This document shows positions 27,187-34,731 of a DNA stretch of 64,000 nt, in pieces. The position numbers and the translations under genes are program-made. Position 1 is the first letter of the stretch. Every line of letters begins with the position of its first letter. The notes beneath the pieces were generated by a model. The model was not told the DNA's origin and ran no database searches. It worked only from the letters and a program-made list of their open reading frames with translations. Location of the stretch: positions 1,054,001 to 1,118,000 of the forward strand of contig NZ_JALKBF010000001.1 in assembly GCF_023016085.1 (NCBI RefSeq). The letters are read 5' to 3'. The DNA comes from Aliiroseovarius sp. F47248L. Lineage in GTDB: Bacteria > Pseudomonadota > Alphaproteobacteria > Rhodobacterales > Rhodobacteraceae.

Positions 27187-28322
27187 TGGACCTCTGGATC
27201 ACCCCCGACCACTTGTTTGATGGTCGCGATTTGCACAGCGGAAAATCTGTGCGGGTTCACGATGGGCGCGTCGTTGATCTGGCCAATGCACGGACGGATG
27301 CCACCCGCGTGCCCGGTCTATTGACGCCCGGTTTCGTGGACTTGCAAGTCAATGGCGGGGGCGGTGTTCAGTTGAACTCGACCCCGACAGCCGAGGGGAT
27401 GCAGATCATCGCCGATGCTCATCGGACTTTCGGAACGGTCGCTGTTTTGCCGACTGTGATCACCGATAAACCCGATGTAATCGACCGCGCAGCCGATGCT
27501 GCCATTGCCGCAAAAGGGCGGCAGGGCATTGTGGGGCTGCATATCGAGGGGCCACATATTGCAATGGAGCGACGTGGCACCCATTCTCCTGACCTTGTTC
27601 GTCCACTGGATGCACGCACTATGACCACGGTGACACGCCTGCGCGAGGCCGGTGTCTCTGTGATGATCACGCTGGCCCCCGAGGCCGCGACGCTTGAGCA
27701 GATTGACCAGTTGGCGAAGCTAGGGGCTGTCGTTTCGTTGGGCCACACAGATGCGACGGCAGAGATGATGGTAGCTGCCTTCAAAGCGGGAGCAAGCTGC
27801 GCCACACATTTGTTCAATGCGATGTCCCCAATGGTGGGACGAGCACCCGGAGCGGTCGGAGCGGTGATCAACTCGACCTGCTACAGCGGGATCATTTGCG
27901 ACGGACATCACGTGGCGGATGAAATGGTCGGACTGGCCATCCGCGCGCGTCCTGTGTCGGATCGGATGTTCCTCGTATCCGATGCAATGGCCACAGTCGG
28001 CGGGCCGGAACATTTCAACCTCTATGGGCAAGACATTACTCTGAAGGAAGGTCGCCTGATCAATGCCGAAGGCAGTCTGGCCGGGGCGCATGTGACACAA
28101 GTCGAAGGGGTCAAACGGTTGGTGGATCACGCCGGCACATCGTTGGAGCAAGCCCTGCGTATGGCGACTTCGATTCCGTCGGAGTGTATCGGGCAGCCGG
28201 AAATTGGGCGGCTTGAGGGTCGGACAATCGCAGACATGATCCTGCTGGACGATGACCTGTTCTTGACAGGCAATTTAGCGGCGGTCCTTGGCAATCTGAA
28301 ACGCGCCGCAGCCGCGGGTTGA
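27183..28322 (+). CDS. nagA: N-acetylglucosamine-6-phosphate deacetylase (NagA, possibly also GalNAc-6-P)
   Basis: A 379-residue amidohydrolase. 'GLLTPGFVDLQVNGGGGVQ' opens the barrel; 'LHIEGPHIAMERRGTH' (metal Glu near 122), 'SLGHTDATAEMM', 'CATHLFNAMSPM' and 'LVSDAM' give the metal and catalytic residues of NagA. It removes acetate from GlcNAc-6-P, feeding the SIS deaminases. It starts in a 4-base overlap with gatZ (an alternative ATG is 3 bases later) and is the last gene of the plus-strand operon. Whether it also accepts GalNAc-6-P cannot be told from sequence, but no second deacetylase is present. Confidence 0.9.
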   Translation: MMDLWITPDHLFDGRDLHSGKSVRVHDGRVVDLANARTDATRVPGLLTPGFVDLQVNGGGGVQLNSTPTAEGMQIIADAHRTFGTVAVLPTVITDKPDVIDRAADAAIAAKGRQGIVGLHIEGPHIAMERRGTHSPDLVRPLDARTMTTVTRLREAGVSVMITLAPEAATLEQIDQLAKLGAVVSLGHTDATAEMMVAAFKAGASCATHLFNAMSPMVGRAPGAVGAVINSTCYSGIICDGHHVADEMVGLAIRARPVSDRMFLVSDAMATVGGPEHFNLYGQDITLKEGRLINAEGSLAGAHVTQVEGVKRLVDHAGTSLEQALRMATSIPSECIGQPEIGRLEGRTIADMILLDDDLFLTGNLAAVLGNLKRAAAAG

Positions 28323-28398
28323 CCGCGTCACTTTGCGCAACAATACCCTGAAACTACTGGGTTTGGGCGTTATTTAGAAAAAATAAACCCTTCCAAAG

Positions 28399-28426
28399 TG
28401 ATCCGCGCCGCACCCCTTTCCGTATC
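28399..28426 (+). promoter_or_regulatory. Candidate RpoE/ChrR-type (ECF11) promoter of the fasciclin gene
   Basis: TGATCC at 28399-28404, a 16-base spacer and CGTATC at 28421-28426 match the promoter form I know for Rhodobacter RpoE (TGATCC, then CGTA after about 16 bases). The predicted start of transcription is roughly 30-35 bases before the fasciclin ATG. A fasciclin gene is, to my recollection, a known RpoE target in R. sphaeroides. Confidence 0.6.
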
Positions 28427-28467
28427 CTTCATACAACTACCAACTGGGATACAGAAAAGGATACATC

Positions 28468-28950
28468 ATGCTTCGCAGAACCTTTCTTTCAATCACCGCC
28501 GCCGCCCTTATGGCCACTCCGGCAATGGCGGACAATCACTCCATGGACATTGTTGACACAGCTGTTGGGGCTGGCAGCTTCACCACTCTGGTCGCCGCAG
28601 TCGAGGCCGCAGGCCTTGTTGACACCCTTAAGGGTGAAGGCCCGTTTACCGTCTTCGCCCCGACGGACGAAGCTTTTGCGGCCCTGCCAGAGGGCACCGT
28701 TGAAACGCTTCTGATGCCCGAGAACAAAGATCAACTGACCGCGATTCTGACCTATCACGTGGTGCCCGGCAAAGTAACGTCTGCTGACATTGCGGGTAAA
28801 AGCATGGAGGTTGGCACCGTGAATGGCGCAATGGCCATGGTTGATGCTACTGACGGGGTGAAGATCGACGATGCGAACGTCGTTCAGGCAGATATCGAGA
28901 CCTCGAACGGTATGATCCACGTGATCGACGCGGTAATCATGCCGAAATAA
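28468..28950 (+). CDS. Secreted fasciclin (FAS1) domain protein
   Basis: A 160-residue protein with a signal peptide ending near residue 21 (AMA) and a single FAS1 domain. The conserved H1 and H2 boxes are visible as '[17 protein letters not shown]' and '[14 protein letters not shown]', with the central '[10 protein letters not shown]'. These proteins are periplasmic or extracellular and are linked to adhesion or oxidative-stress protection. AAAAGGA stands before the ATG. The upstream region has an ECF-type promoter candidate, and a terminator follows, so this is a monocistronic gene probably induced by singlet oxygen or related stress. Confidence 0.9.
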   Translation: MLRRTFLSITAAALMATPAMADNHSMDIVDTAVGAGSFTTLVAAVEAAGLVDTLKGEGPFTVFAPTDEAFAALPEGTVETLLMPENKDQLTAILTYHVVPGKVTSADIAGKSMEVGTVNGAMAMVDATDGVKIDDANVVQADIETSNGMIHVIDAVIMPK

Positions 28951-28972
28951 GCCAACCGGCTTTGATCAGGAC

Positions 28973-29003
28973 CCCGGCAGCGATCCCCTTGCTGCCGGGT
29001 TTC
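28973..29003 (+). terminator. Rho-independent terminator after the fasciclin gene
   Basis: CCCGGCAGC at 28973-28981 pairs perfectly with GCTGCCGGG at 28991-28999 (9-base loop), followed by TTTCT. It ends the fasciclin transcript and lies before the convergent PRC-barrel gene. Confidence 0.8.
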
Positions 29004-29024
29004 TAATTTCTTCCTGCGTGCTGA

Positions 29025-29492
29025 TTAGTGATAATCCGTGGCGTAGTCAGGCGCAAATTCGGGTCGAGACTGCAGCTCAGACTGCGTGAGTTGTGCCAGA
29101 ACAACGGCGTCACCGTTGGCCGGATTTATCACCCTGAATTCTGCGGCCTCAGCAGCCACTCGTTTGACACCTTCGTCATCTGGTTCGGATACCGCAAGCA
29201 CCATGCCGCGTACATTCCCGTCTGCGCTGACCATCAGTTCTGATACATATCCAGCAACATTGCGGTCGATGTCATAAAGCGGCGCGCCCAGAAGGGGGTT
29301 CAGATCGTTTTCATAGATGTTCAACTGATCTGCGACATAGCCAACTGAGGTTGGATTGATTGTGACGGCAGGTGCAAGATCACCGCCCGAAGCTAAGTCA
29401 GGCAAGGATTGTAGCGCCATCGCCGACAAGGCCGAGGCTGTTGTGATCGCGAAGGCGATCGGGACCATTTTGTTTGCACGTTTCTGTTTCAT
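29025..29492 (-). CDS. PRC-barrel domain protein with N-terminal export or anchor segment
   Basis: A 155-residue protein. A hydrophobic N-terminal stretch (about residues 9-27) looks like a signal peptide or anchor, and residues ~60-105 carry a PRC-barrel ('GAPLYDIDRNVAGYVSELMV'-type segment with 'DGNVRGMVLAV'). Such proteins are common envelope or stress-linked proteins in alphaproteobacteria; no enzymatic role is known. The start may be the ATG at 29492 or one eight codons later (29468). A GGAAC-N16-CGTT sequence just upstream would place transcription start very close to the first ATG, favouring the second. It converges on the fasciclin gene. Confidence 0.75.
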   Translation of the reverse strand: MKQKRANKMVPIAFAITTASALSAMALQSLPDLASGGDLAPAVTINPTSVGYVADQLNIYENDLNPLLGAPLYDIDRNVAGYVSELMVSADGNVRGMVLAVSEPDDEGVKRVAAEAAEFRVINPANGDAVVLAQLTQSELQSRPEFAPDYATDYH

Positions 29493-29500
29493 ACACAGAC

Positions 29501-29525
29501 AACGGCGTGGGCGTTATAAGGTTCC
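29501..29525 (-). promoter_or_regulatory. Candidate EcfG-type (general stress) promoter
   Basis: Read on the minus strand: GGAAC at 29525-29521, 16-base spacer, CGTT at 29504-29501. This matches the alphaproteobacterial general stress form GGAAC-N16/17-CGTT. The predicted transcript would begin only a few bases before the first ATG of the PRC-barrel gene. I am unsure whether this lineage has EcfG. Confidence 0.35.
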
Positions 29526-29749
29526 CTCAGGCGGGAAAAATATTACTTAACAAATGGTTATTGCCGGTATGACCCCTTTGCATGATCCCATAGCTGCAAG
29601 GAGGTTGTGCGTCGTATCCTTAGCCAAGTGTCACTGTGCAACTCGCGGATTTCCTTTAAAAAATTGATTTTTTCAGGTCGTTCACTCTAAGCTGAAGCAT
29701 GGCTGACGTTCGCAGCATCTGACCGCGACGCACCAAAAGGGAGGACGGG

Positions 29750-31633
29750 ATGGAGCCGATTGTCTTTTCGCTGGAAATGGGCGTCGTCTGCGCGATGCTG
29801 GCGTTTACTGTTTTCCTTTTCGTGTCCGAGATCGTTCGGATCGACCTGGCGGCAATCTTGATCCTCGTCATCCTTGGCATTCTGAGCTACGTCCCTGCCA
29901 TGTCCAATCTGGCCGAGGTGAACCATTTGTTCGATGGGTTTGCCTCGAACGCTGTGATTTCGATCATCGCGGTGATGATTGTCGGGGCGGGGTTGGACAA
30001 GACCGGATTGATGAACAAGGTCGCGGCCACGATTATGAAGCGCGGCGGCGCGACCGAGGCGCGTATTCAGCCCATCGTTGCGGGCACCGTGGGCGTGATC
30101 TCCAGCTTCATGCAAAATGTGGGCGCAGCGGCATTGTTTCTGCCGGTGATCAGCCGTATTTCGACGCGCTCTGGCATTCCCCTGAACCGTCTGGCGATGC
30201 CGATGGGGTTCTGCGCCATTCTGGGTGGAACGATGACGATGGTTGGGTCGTCCCCGCTGATCTTGCTGAACGATTTGATTGAAACCGCGAATACAAGCCT
30301 GCCGGAGGCACAGAAAATGCCAGCCTTCGGCTTGTTTTCGGTCACCCCCATTGGTGCGGTGCTGATCCTGTGCGGTATCCTTTATTTCCTGTTGCTGGGA
30401 CGTTGGGTGTTGCCCGGAGGTGGGTCGGCCAGCAGTTCATCGGTCGGGCAGGGAATGTCGGCCTATCTGAAGCGGGTCTATGGCATCAAGGCAAATGTAT
30501 ACGAAGTCGATGTGCCTGCGGATAGCCAATTGGTGGGACAGATCCTTGCGGATGTGAACCTTGAGAACAACCTTTATATCATCTCGACTTTCTATCGTGG
30601 CAAGACGTCGATGGTGCAGGTGTTGACGGCTGAAATCGCCGCGCCCTGTCGTCTGGCGATCATTGGCAAGAAAACTGTGGTAGAGGCCTTCGCGGAGAAA
30701 TATGGCCTGTCGATCTTTCCCGAACTGGACGTGTTCGTCGAGGAATTTGCCCCCACCAACGCGGGCATCGCCGAGATCGTCATTCCCCCAGAAAGCAAGC
30801 TGGTCGGGAAATCGCCTCGCGAGCTTGTGTTACGCAAGACCTATGGCCTGTCGCTACTGGCCATACACCGTGGCGAGGAAACACTGAGCCACGTGGAAAC
30901 CGATGAACACAAACCCACGGCCATTGGTCTGGTCGAGTTTCAGGTGGGTGACATGTTGGTCGCCCATACCCGCTGGGACAACCTGACACGGCTGAAAGAC
31001 GACCGGGATTTCGTCATCATCACTTCGGATTTCCCACAAGAAGAGCTGCGCCCCCACAAGGTTGGTTGGGCGCTTTTGTTCTTCGCCATTTCGATTTCGA
31101 TGATCTTGTTCACCGACATTCGCCTGTCGCTGTGCCTGTTGACCGGGGCCGTCGGGATGCTGCTGGCGCGCGTGATCTCGATTGACGAGGCATATCAGGC
31201 GGTGGGCTGGAACACGGTCTTTCTTCTGGCAAGCCTGATCCCCTTGGGGCAGGCGGTGCAGAACACGGGCACGGCGGAATGGATCGCACAACAGATCCTG
31301 ACCCTTCTGGATGGCTGGCCGCTTTGGGCCTTACAGACCGGTATCGCGATCCTGTCCACAGCCTTCTCGTTGGTGATGTCCAATGTGGGGGCGACCGTGC
31401 TTCTGGTGCCGCTGGCGGTGTCCATCGCGGTTGCCGCCGGGGGAGATCCGGCGCTGTTTGCCCTGACGGTGGCGATCTCCACCTCAAACTCGTTCATCAT
31501 CCCGACCCATCAGGTGAACGCGCTGATCATGGGACCTGCAGGCTACAAGGTGAAGGACTTTGTCAAAAGCGGCGGGATCATGACGGTGATCTTCCTTGTC
31601 GTGTCGCTGGTCATGCTGAACGTGGTGTTCTGA
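29750..31633 (+). CDS. SLC13-family permease with two central RCK_C (TrkA-C) domains
   Basis: A 627-residue membrane protein. About five helices (residues 1-215) and about six helices (residues 440-627) form the ion-transporter halves of a DASS/SLC13-like permease ('MQNVGAAALFLPVISRIS' and 'MSNVGATVLLVPLAVSIA' are the duplicated re-entrant motifs). Between them residues ~230-420 are soluble and contain two RCK_C-like units ('VDVPADSQLVGQILADVNL' and 'VIPPESKLVGKSPRELVL'). These likely sense a ligand and gate uptake of an anion such as sulfate or a dicarboxylate. AGGGAGGA precedes the ATG. It is a single gene between convergent neighbours. Confidence 0.85.
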   Translation: MEPIVFSLEMGVVCAMLAFTVFLFVSEIVRIDLAAILILVILGILSYVPAMSNLAEVNHLFDGFASNAVISIIAVMIVGAGLDKTGLMNKVAATIMKRGGATEARIQPIVAGTVGVISSFMQNVGAAALFLPVISRISTRSGIPLNRLAMPMGFCAILGGTMTMVGSSPLILLNDLIETANTSLPEAQKMPAFGLFSVTPIGAVLILCGILYFLLLGRWVLPGGGSASSSSVGQGMSAYLKRVYGIKANVYEVDVPADSQLVGQILADVNLENNLYIISTFYRGKTSMVQVLTAEIAAPCRLAIIGKKTVVEAFAEKYGLSIFPELDVFVEEFAPTNAGIAEIVIPPESKLVGKSPRELVLRKTYGLSLLAIHRGEETLSHVETDEHKPTAIGLVEFQVGDMLVAHTRWDNLTRLKDDRDFVIITSDFPQEELRPHKVGWALLFFAISISMILFTDIRLSLCLLTGAVGMLLARVISIDEAYQAVGWNTVFLLASLIPLGQAVQNTGTAEWIAQQILTLLDGWPLWALQTGIAILSTAFSLVMSNVGATVLLVPLAVSIAVAAGGDPALFALTVAISTSNSFIIPTHQVNALIMGPAGYKVKDFVKSGGIMTVIFLVVSLVMLNVVF

Positions 31634-31637
31634 GCCG

Positions 31638-32423
31638 TCACTTACCCTTCCACACTGGATCGCGTTTCTCGGCAAAAGCGCGCGCGCCTTCCAACTGGTC
31701 TTCTGAGCGATAGAGCTTCTCGACCGATTCAAACTGGCTTTTGGTGATCCGGTTCATCGCGTCCTGAAACTTCATGTCTTCGGCCTCGCGCACAACCTCC
31801 TTGATCGCGGCATAGACCAGCGGCGGACCCGAGGCGAGCAGGGCCGCCAGTTTGCGAGCCTCGGCCATCAGGTCGGCGGCGGGATAAATGTGGTTGATCA
31901 TGCCCCAACGCGCCGCCTCGTCCGCATCCAGCCAGCGGCCGGTGAATAGCATCTCCATCGCGATGTGATAGGGGATGCGCTTGGGCAGCTTGATGCTGGC
32001 GGCATCGGCGACAGTGCCGGACCGGATTTCCGGCAGCGCAAAGCTAGCATGATCGGCGGCCAGAATGATGTCGGCAGACAGAGCCAGTTCCAGCCCACCG
32101 CCGCAGCAAATGCCGTTCACGGCGGCAATGACCGGCTTGTTCAGCCCGCGCAGTTCCTGCAAGCCGCCAAACCCGCCCAGCCCGTAATCGCCATCGACCG
32201 CGTCGCCGTCTGCGGCCGCTTTTAGGTCCCAACCAGGGCAGAAGAATTTTTCGCCTGCGCCCGTGACAATGGCCACGCGCAGATTGGGGTCGTCGCGAAA
32301 ATCGGTGAACACCTCACCCATGATACGGCTGGTGGCAAGATCAATGGCGTTGGCCTTGGGGCGGTCCAGCGTGACCTCAAGCACATGGCCGTCGCGGTGG
32401 GTCTTGATGGGGGTGTCGGTCAT
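31638..32423 (-). CDS. caiD: Enoyl-CoA hydratase, carnitinyl-CoA dehydratase-like (CaiD type)
   Basis: A 261-residue crotonase-fold protein. The oxyanion-hole segments 'FFCPGWDLKAAADGD' and 'VNGICCGGGLELALSADI' and the C-terminal 'AFAEKRDPVWKGK' closely resemble E. coli CaiD, which interconverts crotonobetainyl-CoA and carnitinyl-CoA. With the acyl-CoA synthetase, dehydrogenase and carnitine dehydrogenase genes around it, that role is plausible here. It abuts the synthetase gene with no gap (stop of one directly followed by start of the other) and ends 4 bases from the convergent SLC13 gene. A general enoyl-CoA hydratase is the alternative. Confidence 0.82.
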   Translation of the reverse strand: MTDTPIKTHRDGHVLEVTLDRPKANAIDLATSRIMGEVFTDFRDDPNLRVAIVTGAGEKFFCPGWDLKAAADGDAVDGDYGLGGFGGLQELRGLNKPVIAAVNGICCGGGLELALSADIILAADHASFALPEIRSGTVADAASIKLPKRIPYHIAMEMLFTGRWLDADEAARWGMINHIYPAADLMAEARKLAALLASGPPLVYAAIKEVVREAEDMKFQDAMNRITKSQFESVEKLYRSEDQLEGARAFAEKRDPVWKGK

Positions 32424-34454
32424 TCAGATGTCTCCTGTGCGGATAAGGGCGTCGGCGGCAATTGCGCCATCTGGCGTAACGATCAGTGGGTTGATCTCAA
32501 CCTCGTCAGCGGGTGTTGCCATCACATGGGCCTGCACGGCCATCACATTGTCAAGCACGGCCTCGATATCGCCGGCGGGCGCGCCGCGGAATCCGCGCAG
32601 CAGCGGTGCGATGCGAAGGCACATAAGGGCTGCATGAATATCCTCGCGGGTGGACGGCACCAGCAGCGACTGGCTGTCTTGCAGGATTTCCGTCAACACA
32701 CCCCCTGCAGCGAGCGTCAGAACAAAGCCATGCGCAGGGTCGCGGGTGACGCCGATCAACAGCTCAACAATGCCGCCGGCGATCATTTCCTCGACCAGAA
32801 AGCTCTCGCTTTGCATGGTGCGCGCAGCCTCGGCGACGTGGGCCGCGCTTGTCAGGTTCAGCCGGACCGCACCTGCCTCGGACTTATGCGCATGTCCTTC
32901 GCCTTTCAGAACCACGGGGAAGCCGATCTCGTTGGCCACGGCGGCGGCCTCTTCCGGCGATCCGGCAGGGCGCGACTGTGGGACACGCACGCCATGCGCC
33001 GCCAAAGACCGTTTGGCGTCCCGTTCCGTCAGCACGCCGGGTCCCTGAGACGGGCCAAGAAAAATTGGTGCCGGGTCGCGAGGGTCGTGCCCAAAGGTCG
33101 CGGCCACCTCGATCGCGTCAATCGCATGGTCCAAACCGCTGAGCGGCACAATCCCCTTGGCACGCAATCGTTGCGCGACCGCCTCCGGCATTGTCTCTGG
33201 CAATGACGAGACAATGCCCATCGGCACGCCGCTGGTATCACGTGCCCGCTCGACCGCCTCGATCACCAGATCCCAGGCTGCCGACGTGCAGCGGTCGGAG
33301 CGCGGAAAGTCCAGCACGACCATGCCGAACCCAAGATCGGCGCGCATCATGGCGGTGAATGTGTCCGTCATCGCCTGAAGATTGCCCCAGATATAGGTGT
33401 GGTAATCCAAGGGGTTGGCCAGCGCCACCATAGGGCCGAGAGCCGTGCGCAGCGCGGCGGATTGCGTGGGGGTCAGCGCTGGAAAGCTCACATTCCTGCC
33501 ATGCGCGCTGTCGGCCACAAGACTGGCCTCGCCGCCTGAACAGGACATCGAGGCAATCCGGTTTGATGCAAGCGGCCCCACGGTATGAAGCAGTTTCAGC
33601 GTCTCAAGAAAGGCCGGCAGAGAGGAGACTTGCCCAATCCCCAACCGCGCCAACAAGGCCCGCGCGCCCACGTCACTGCCTGCAAGCGACGCGGTGTGCG
33701 AGATCGCGGCTGTCCGTGCGTGATCGGATCGACCCACCTTGAGCGCAACGATGGGTTTGCCAAGTGTGTGGGCCTTTGCAGCCAAGGCCTCCAGCGCGCG
33801 AAGATCACCTACGCCCTCGATATGCAGACCCAGGGCGGTCACGCGGGCATCGTCCAGAAGCGCAGATCCAATCTCGGCCAGCCCGGTCTGCGCCTGATTG
33901 CCAACCGTCACCACATAGGCAATCGGCAAGCCGCGCGTCTGCATCGTCAGATTGATCGCAATGTTCGAGCTTTGAGTGACCAGCGCGACACCCGTGTCGC
34001 AGGGTAGCCCGCCATGCTGATCCGGCCACAGGATCGTCCGATCAAGATAGTTGAGATAGCCGTAACAATTGGGGCCAACGATGGGCATGTCGCCCGCCGC
34101 CGACAGCAGTTTCCCCTGCATATCCGCACCGTCATCGCTTTCCGCAGCCGCCTCGGCAAACCCGGATGCAAAACAGATCGCACCACCTGCACCGCGCGCG
34201 GACAGGGCGGCGATCACCTCGACTGTGGCGTGGCGGTTGATACCTACGAAGGCTGCGTCAGGGGGGGCAGGCAACATGTCCATCGAGGCGAATGCCGGCA
34301 GGCCGCAGACGCTCGGAAGTGTTGGGTGGACCGGCCAGATCTGTCCCGTAAAGCCGAGCTTCTGGCATTGGCCGATTACTTCGGCACACCACGTGCCGCC
34401 ACCGATGACAGCGATGGTGCGCGGCCGGAAAAGGCGTTCAAGATCACGCGGCAT
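32424..34454 (-). CDS. NDP-forming acyl-CoA synthetase (acetate-CoA ligase family)
   Basis: A 676-residue protein combining an N-terminal CoA-binding Rossmann domain ('PRTIAVIGGGTWCAEVIGQC'), ligase domains with the phosphorylated-His motif 'AAISHTASLAGSD', and a C-terminal ATP-grasp domain ('FPVVLKGEGHAHKSEAGAV'). It joins CoA to a carboxylate using ATP with ADP and phosphate as products. In this context it likely activates gamma-butyrobetaine, crotonobetaine or carnitine, replacing the AMP-forming CaiC. It is directly followed by the caiD-like gene. The upstream gap (34455-34731) holds repeats, so it may start its own transcript. Confidence 0.85.
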   Translation of the reverse strand: MPRDLERLFRPRTIAVIGGGTWCAEVIGQCQKLGFTGQIWPVHPTLPSVCGLPAFASMDMLPAPPDAAFVGINRHATVEVIAALSARGAGGAICFASGFAEAAAESDDGADMQGKLLSAAGDMPIVGPNCYGYLNYLDRTILWPDQHGGLPCDTGVALVTQSSNIAINLTMQTRGLPIAYVVTVGNQAQTGLAEIGSALLDDARVTALGLHIEGVGDLRALEALAAKAHTLGKPIVALKVGRSDHARTAAISHTASLAGSDVGARALLARLGIGQVSSLPAFLETLKLLHTVGPLASNRIASMSCSGGEASLVADSAHGRNVSFPALTPTQSAALRTALGPMVALANPLDYHTYIWGNLQAMTDTFTAMMRADLGFGMVVLDFPRSDRCTSAAWDLVIEAVERARDTSGVPMGIVSSLPETMPEAVAQRLRAKGIVPLSGLDHAIDAIEVAATFGHDPRDPAPIFLGPSQGPGVLTERDAKRSLAAHGVRVPQSRPAGSPEEAAAVANEIGFPVVLKGEGHAHKSEAGAVRLNLTSAAHVAEAARTMQSESFLVEEMIAGGIVELLIGVTRDPAHGFVLTLAAGGVLTEILQDSQSLLVPSTREDIHAALMCLRIAPLLRGFRGAPAGDIEAVLDNVMAVQAHVMATPADEVEINPLIVTPDGAIAADALIRTGDI

Positions 34455-34502
34455 GACCCGGACCCGACCATTTGGCCGTCAGAGCGGATGGGCGAGGGGG
34501 TA

Positions 34503-34563
34503 AGGGGCGCTGCCCCTCTTGACCTTCGGCCAATTCACCCCGGGATATTTGAGGCCAGAAGAA
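34503..34563. repeat. Rhodobacteraceae-type intergenic repeat, left copy
   Basis: AGGGGC/GCCCCT hairpin at 34503-34517, then CCTTCGGCC and a 20-base tail at 34544-34563 (GATATTT, GCCAGAAGAA). This layout (GC hairpin followed by a 'TATTT...AGAAGAA' tail) is a type I recognise as widespread between genes in Rhodobacteraceae. The 277-base gap 34455-34731 has no gene that I can support. Confidence 0.55.
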
Positions 34564-34691
34564 ACAACGAATTGTTAACCAGTTTCGGTCAATGTCGGAT
34601 CGCGGTACAGGCGGGGACGCCGATGACCGCGCCAGGAGAAGCACGATCAGTTGCTTCAGCGCGCGGGGGGATCCAAGGGGTCCTCCTGCGC

Positions 34692-34711
34692 TTCTTCTGG
34701 CTGAAAATATC
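34692..34711. repeat. Rhodobacteraceae-type intergenic repeat, right copy (inverted)
   Basis: Reverse complement of this 20-base piece matches the tail at 34544-34563 at 17 of 20 positions, so the two tails face each other about 130 bases apart. Confidence 0.55.
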
Positions 34712-34731
34712 CTCGCCGAAGGCATTGAATC

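Noticed and set aside
29583..29618. Second RpoE-like promoter (TGATCC ... CGTATC) before the SLC13 gene
   Set aside because: The spacer is 24 bases, too long for the 16-base form seen before the fasciclin gene.
29598..29693. Short open frame behind AAGGAGG (GTG at 29607)
   Set aside because: The ribosome site is only 2 bases from the start codon and the 28-codon product has no recognisable feature.
34455..34731. A gene in the gap between the synthetase and dehydrogenase genes
   Set aside because: Only repeat-like hairpins and tails are seen; frames there are antisense-like and lack motifs.
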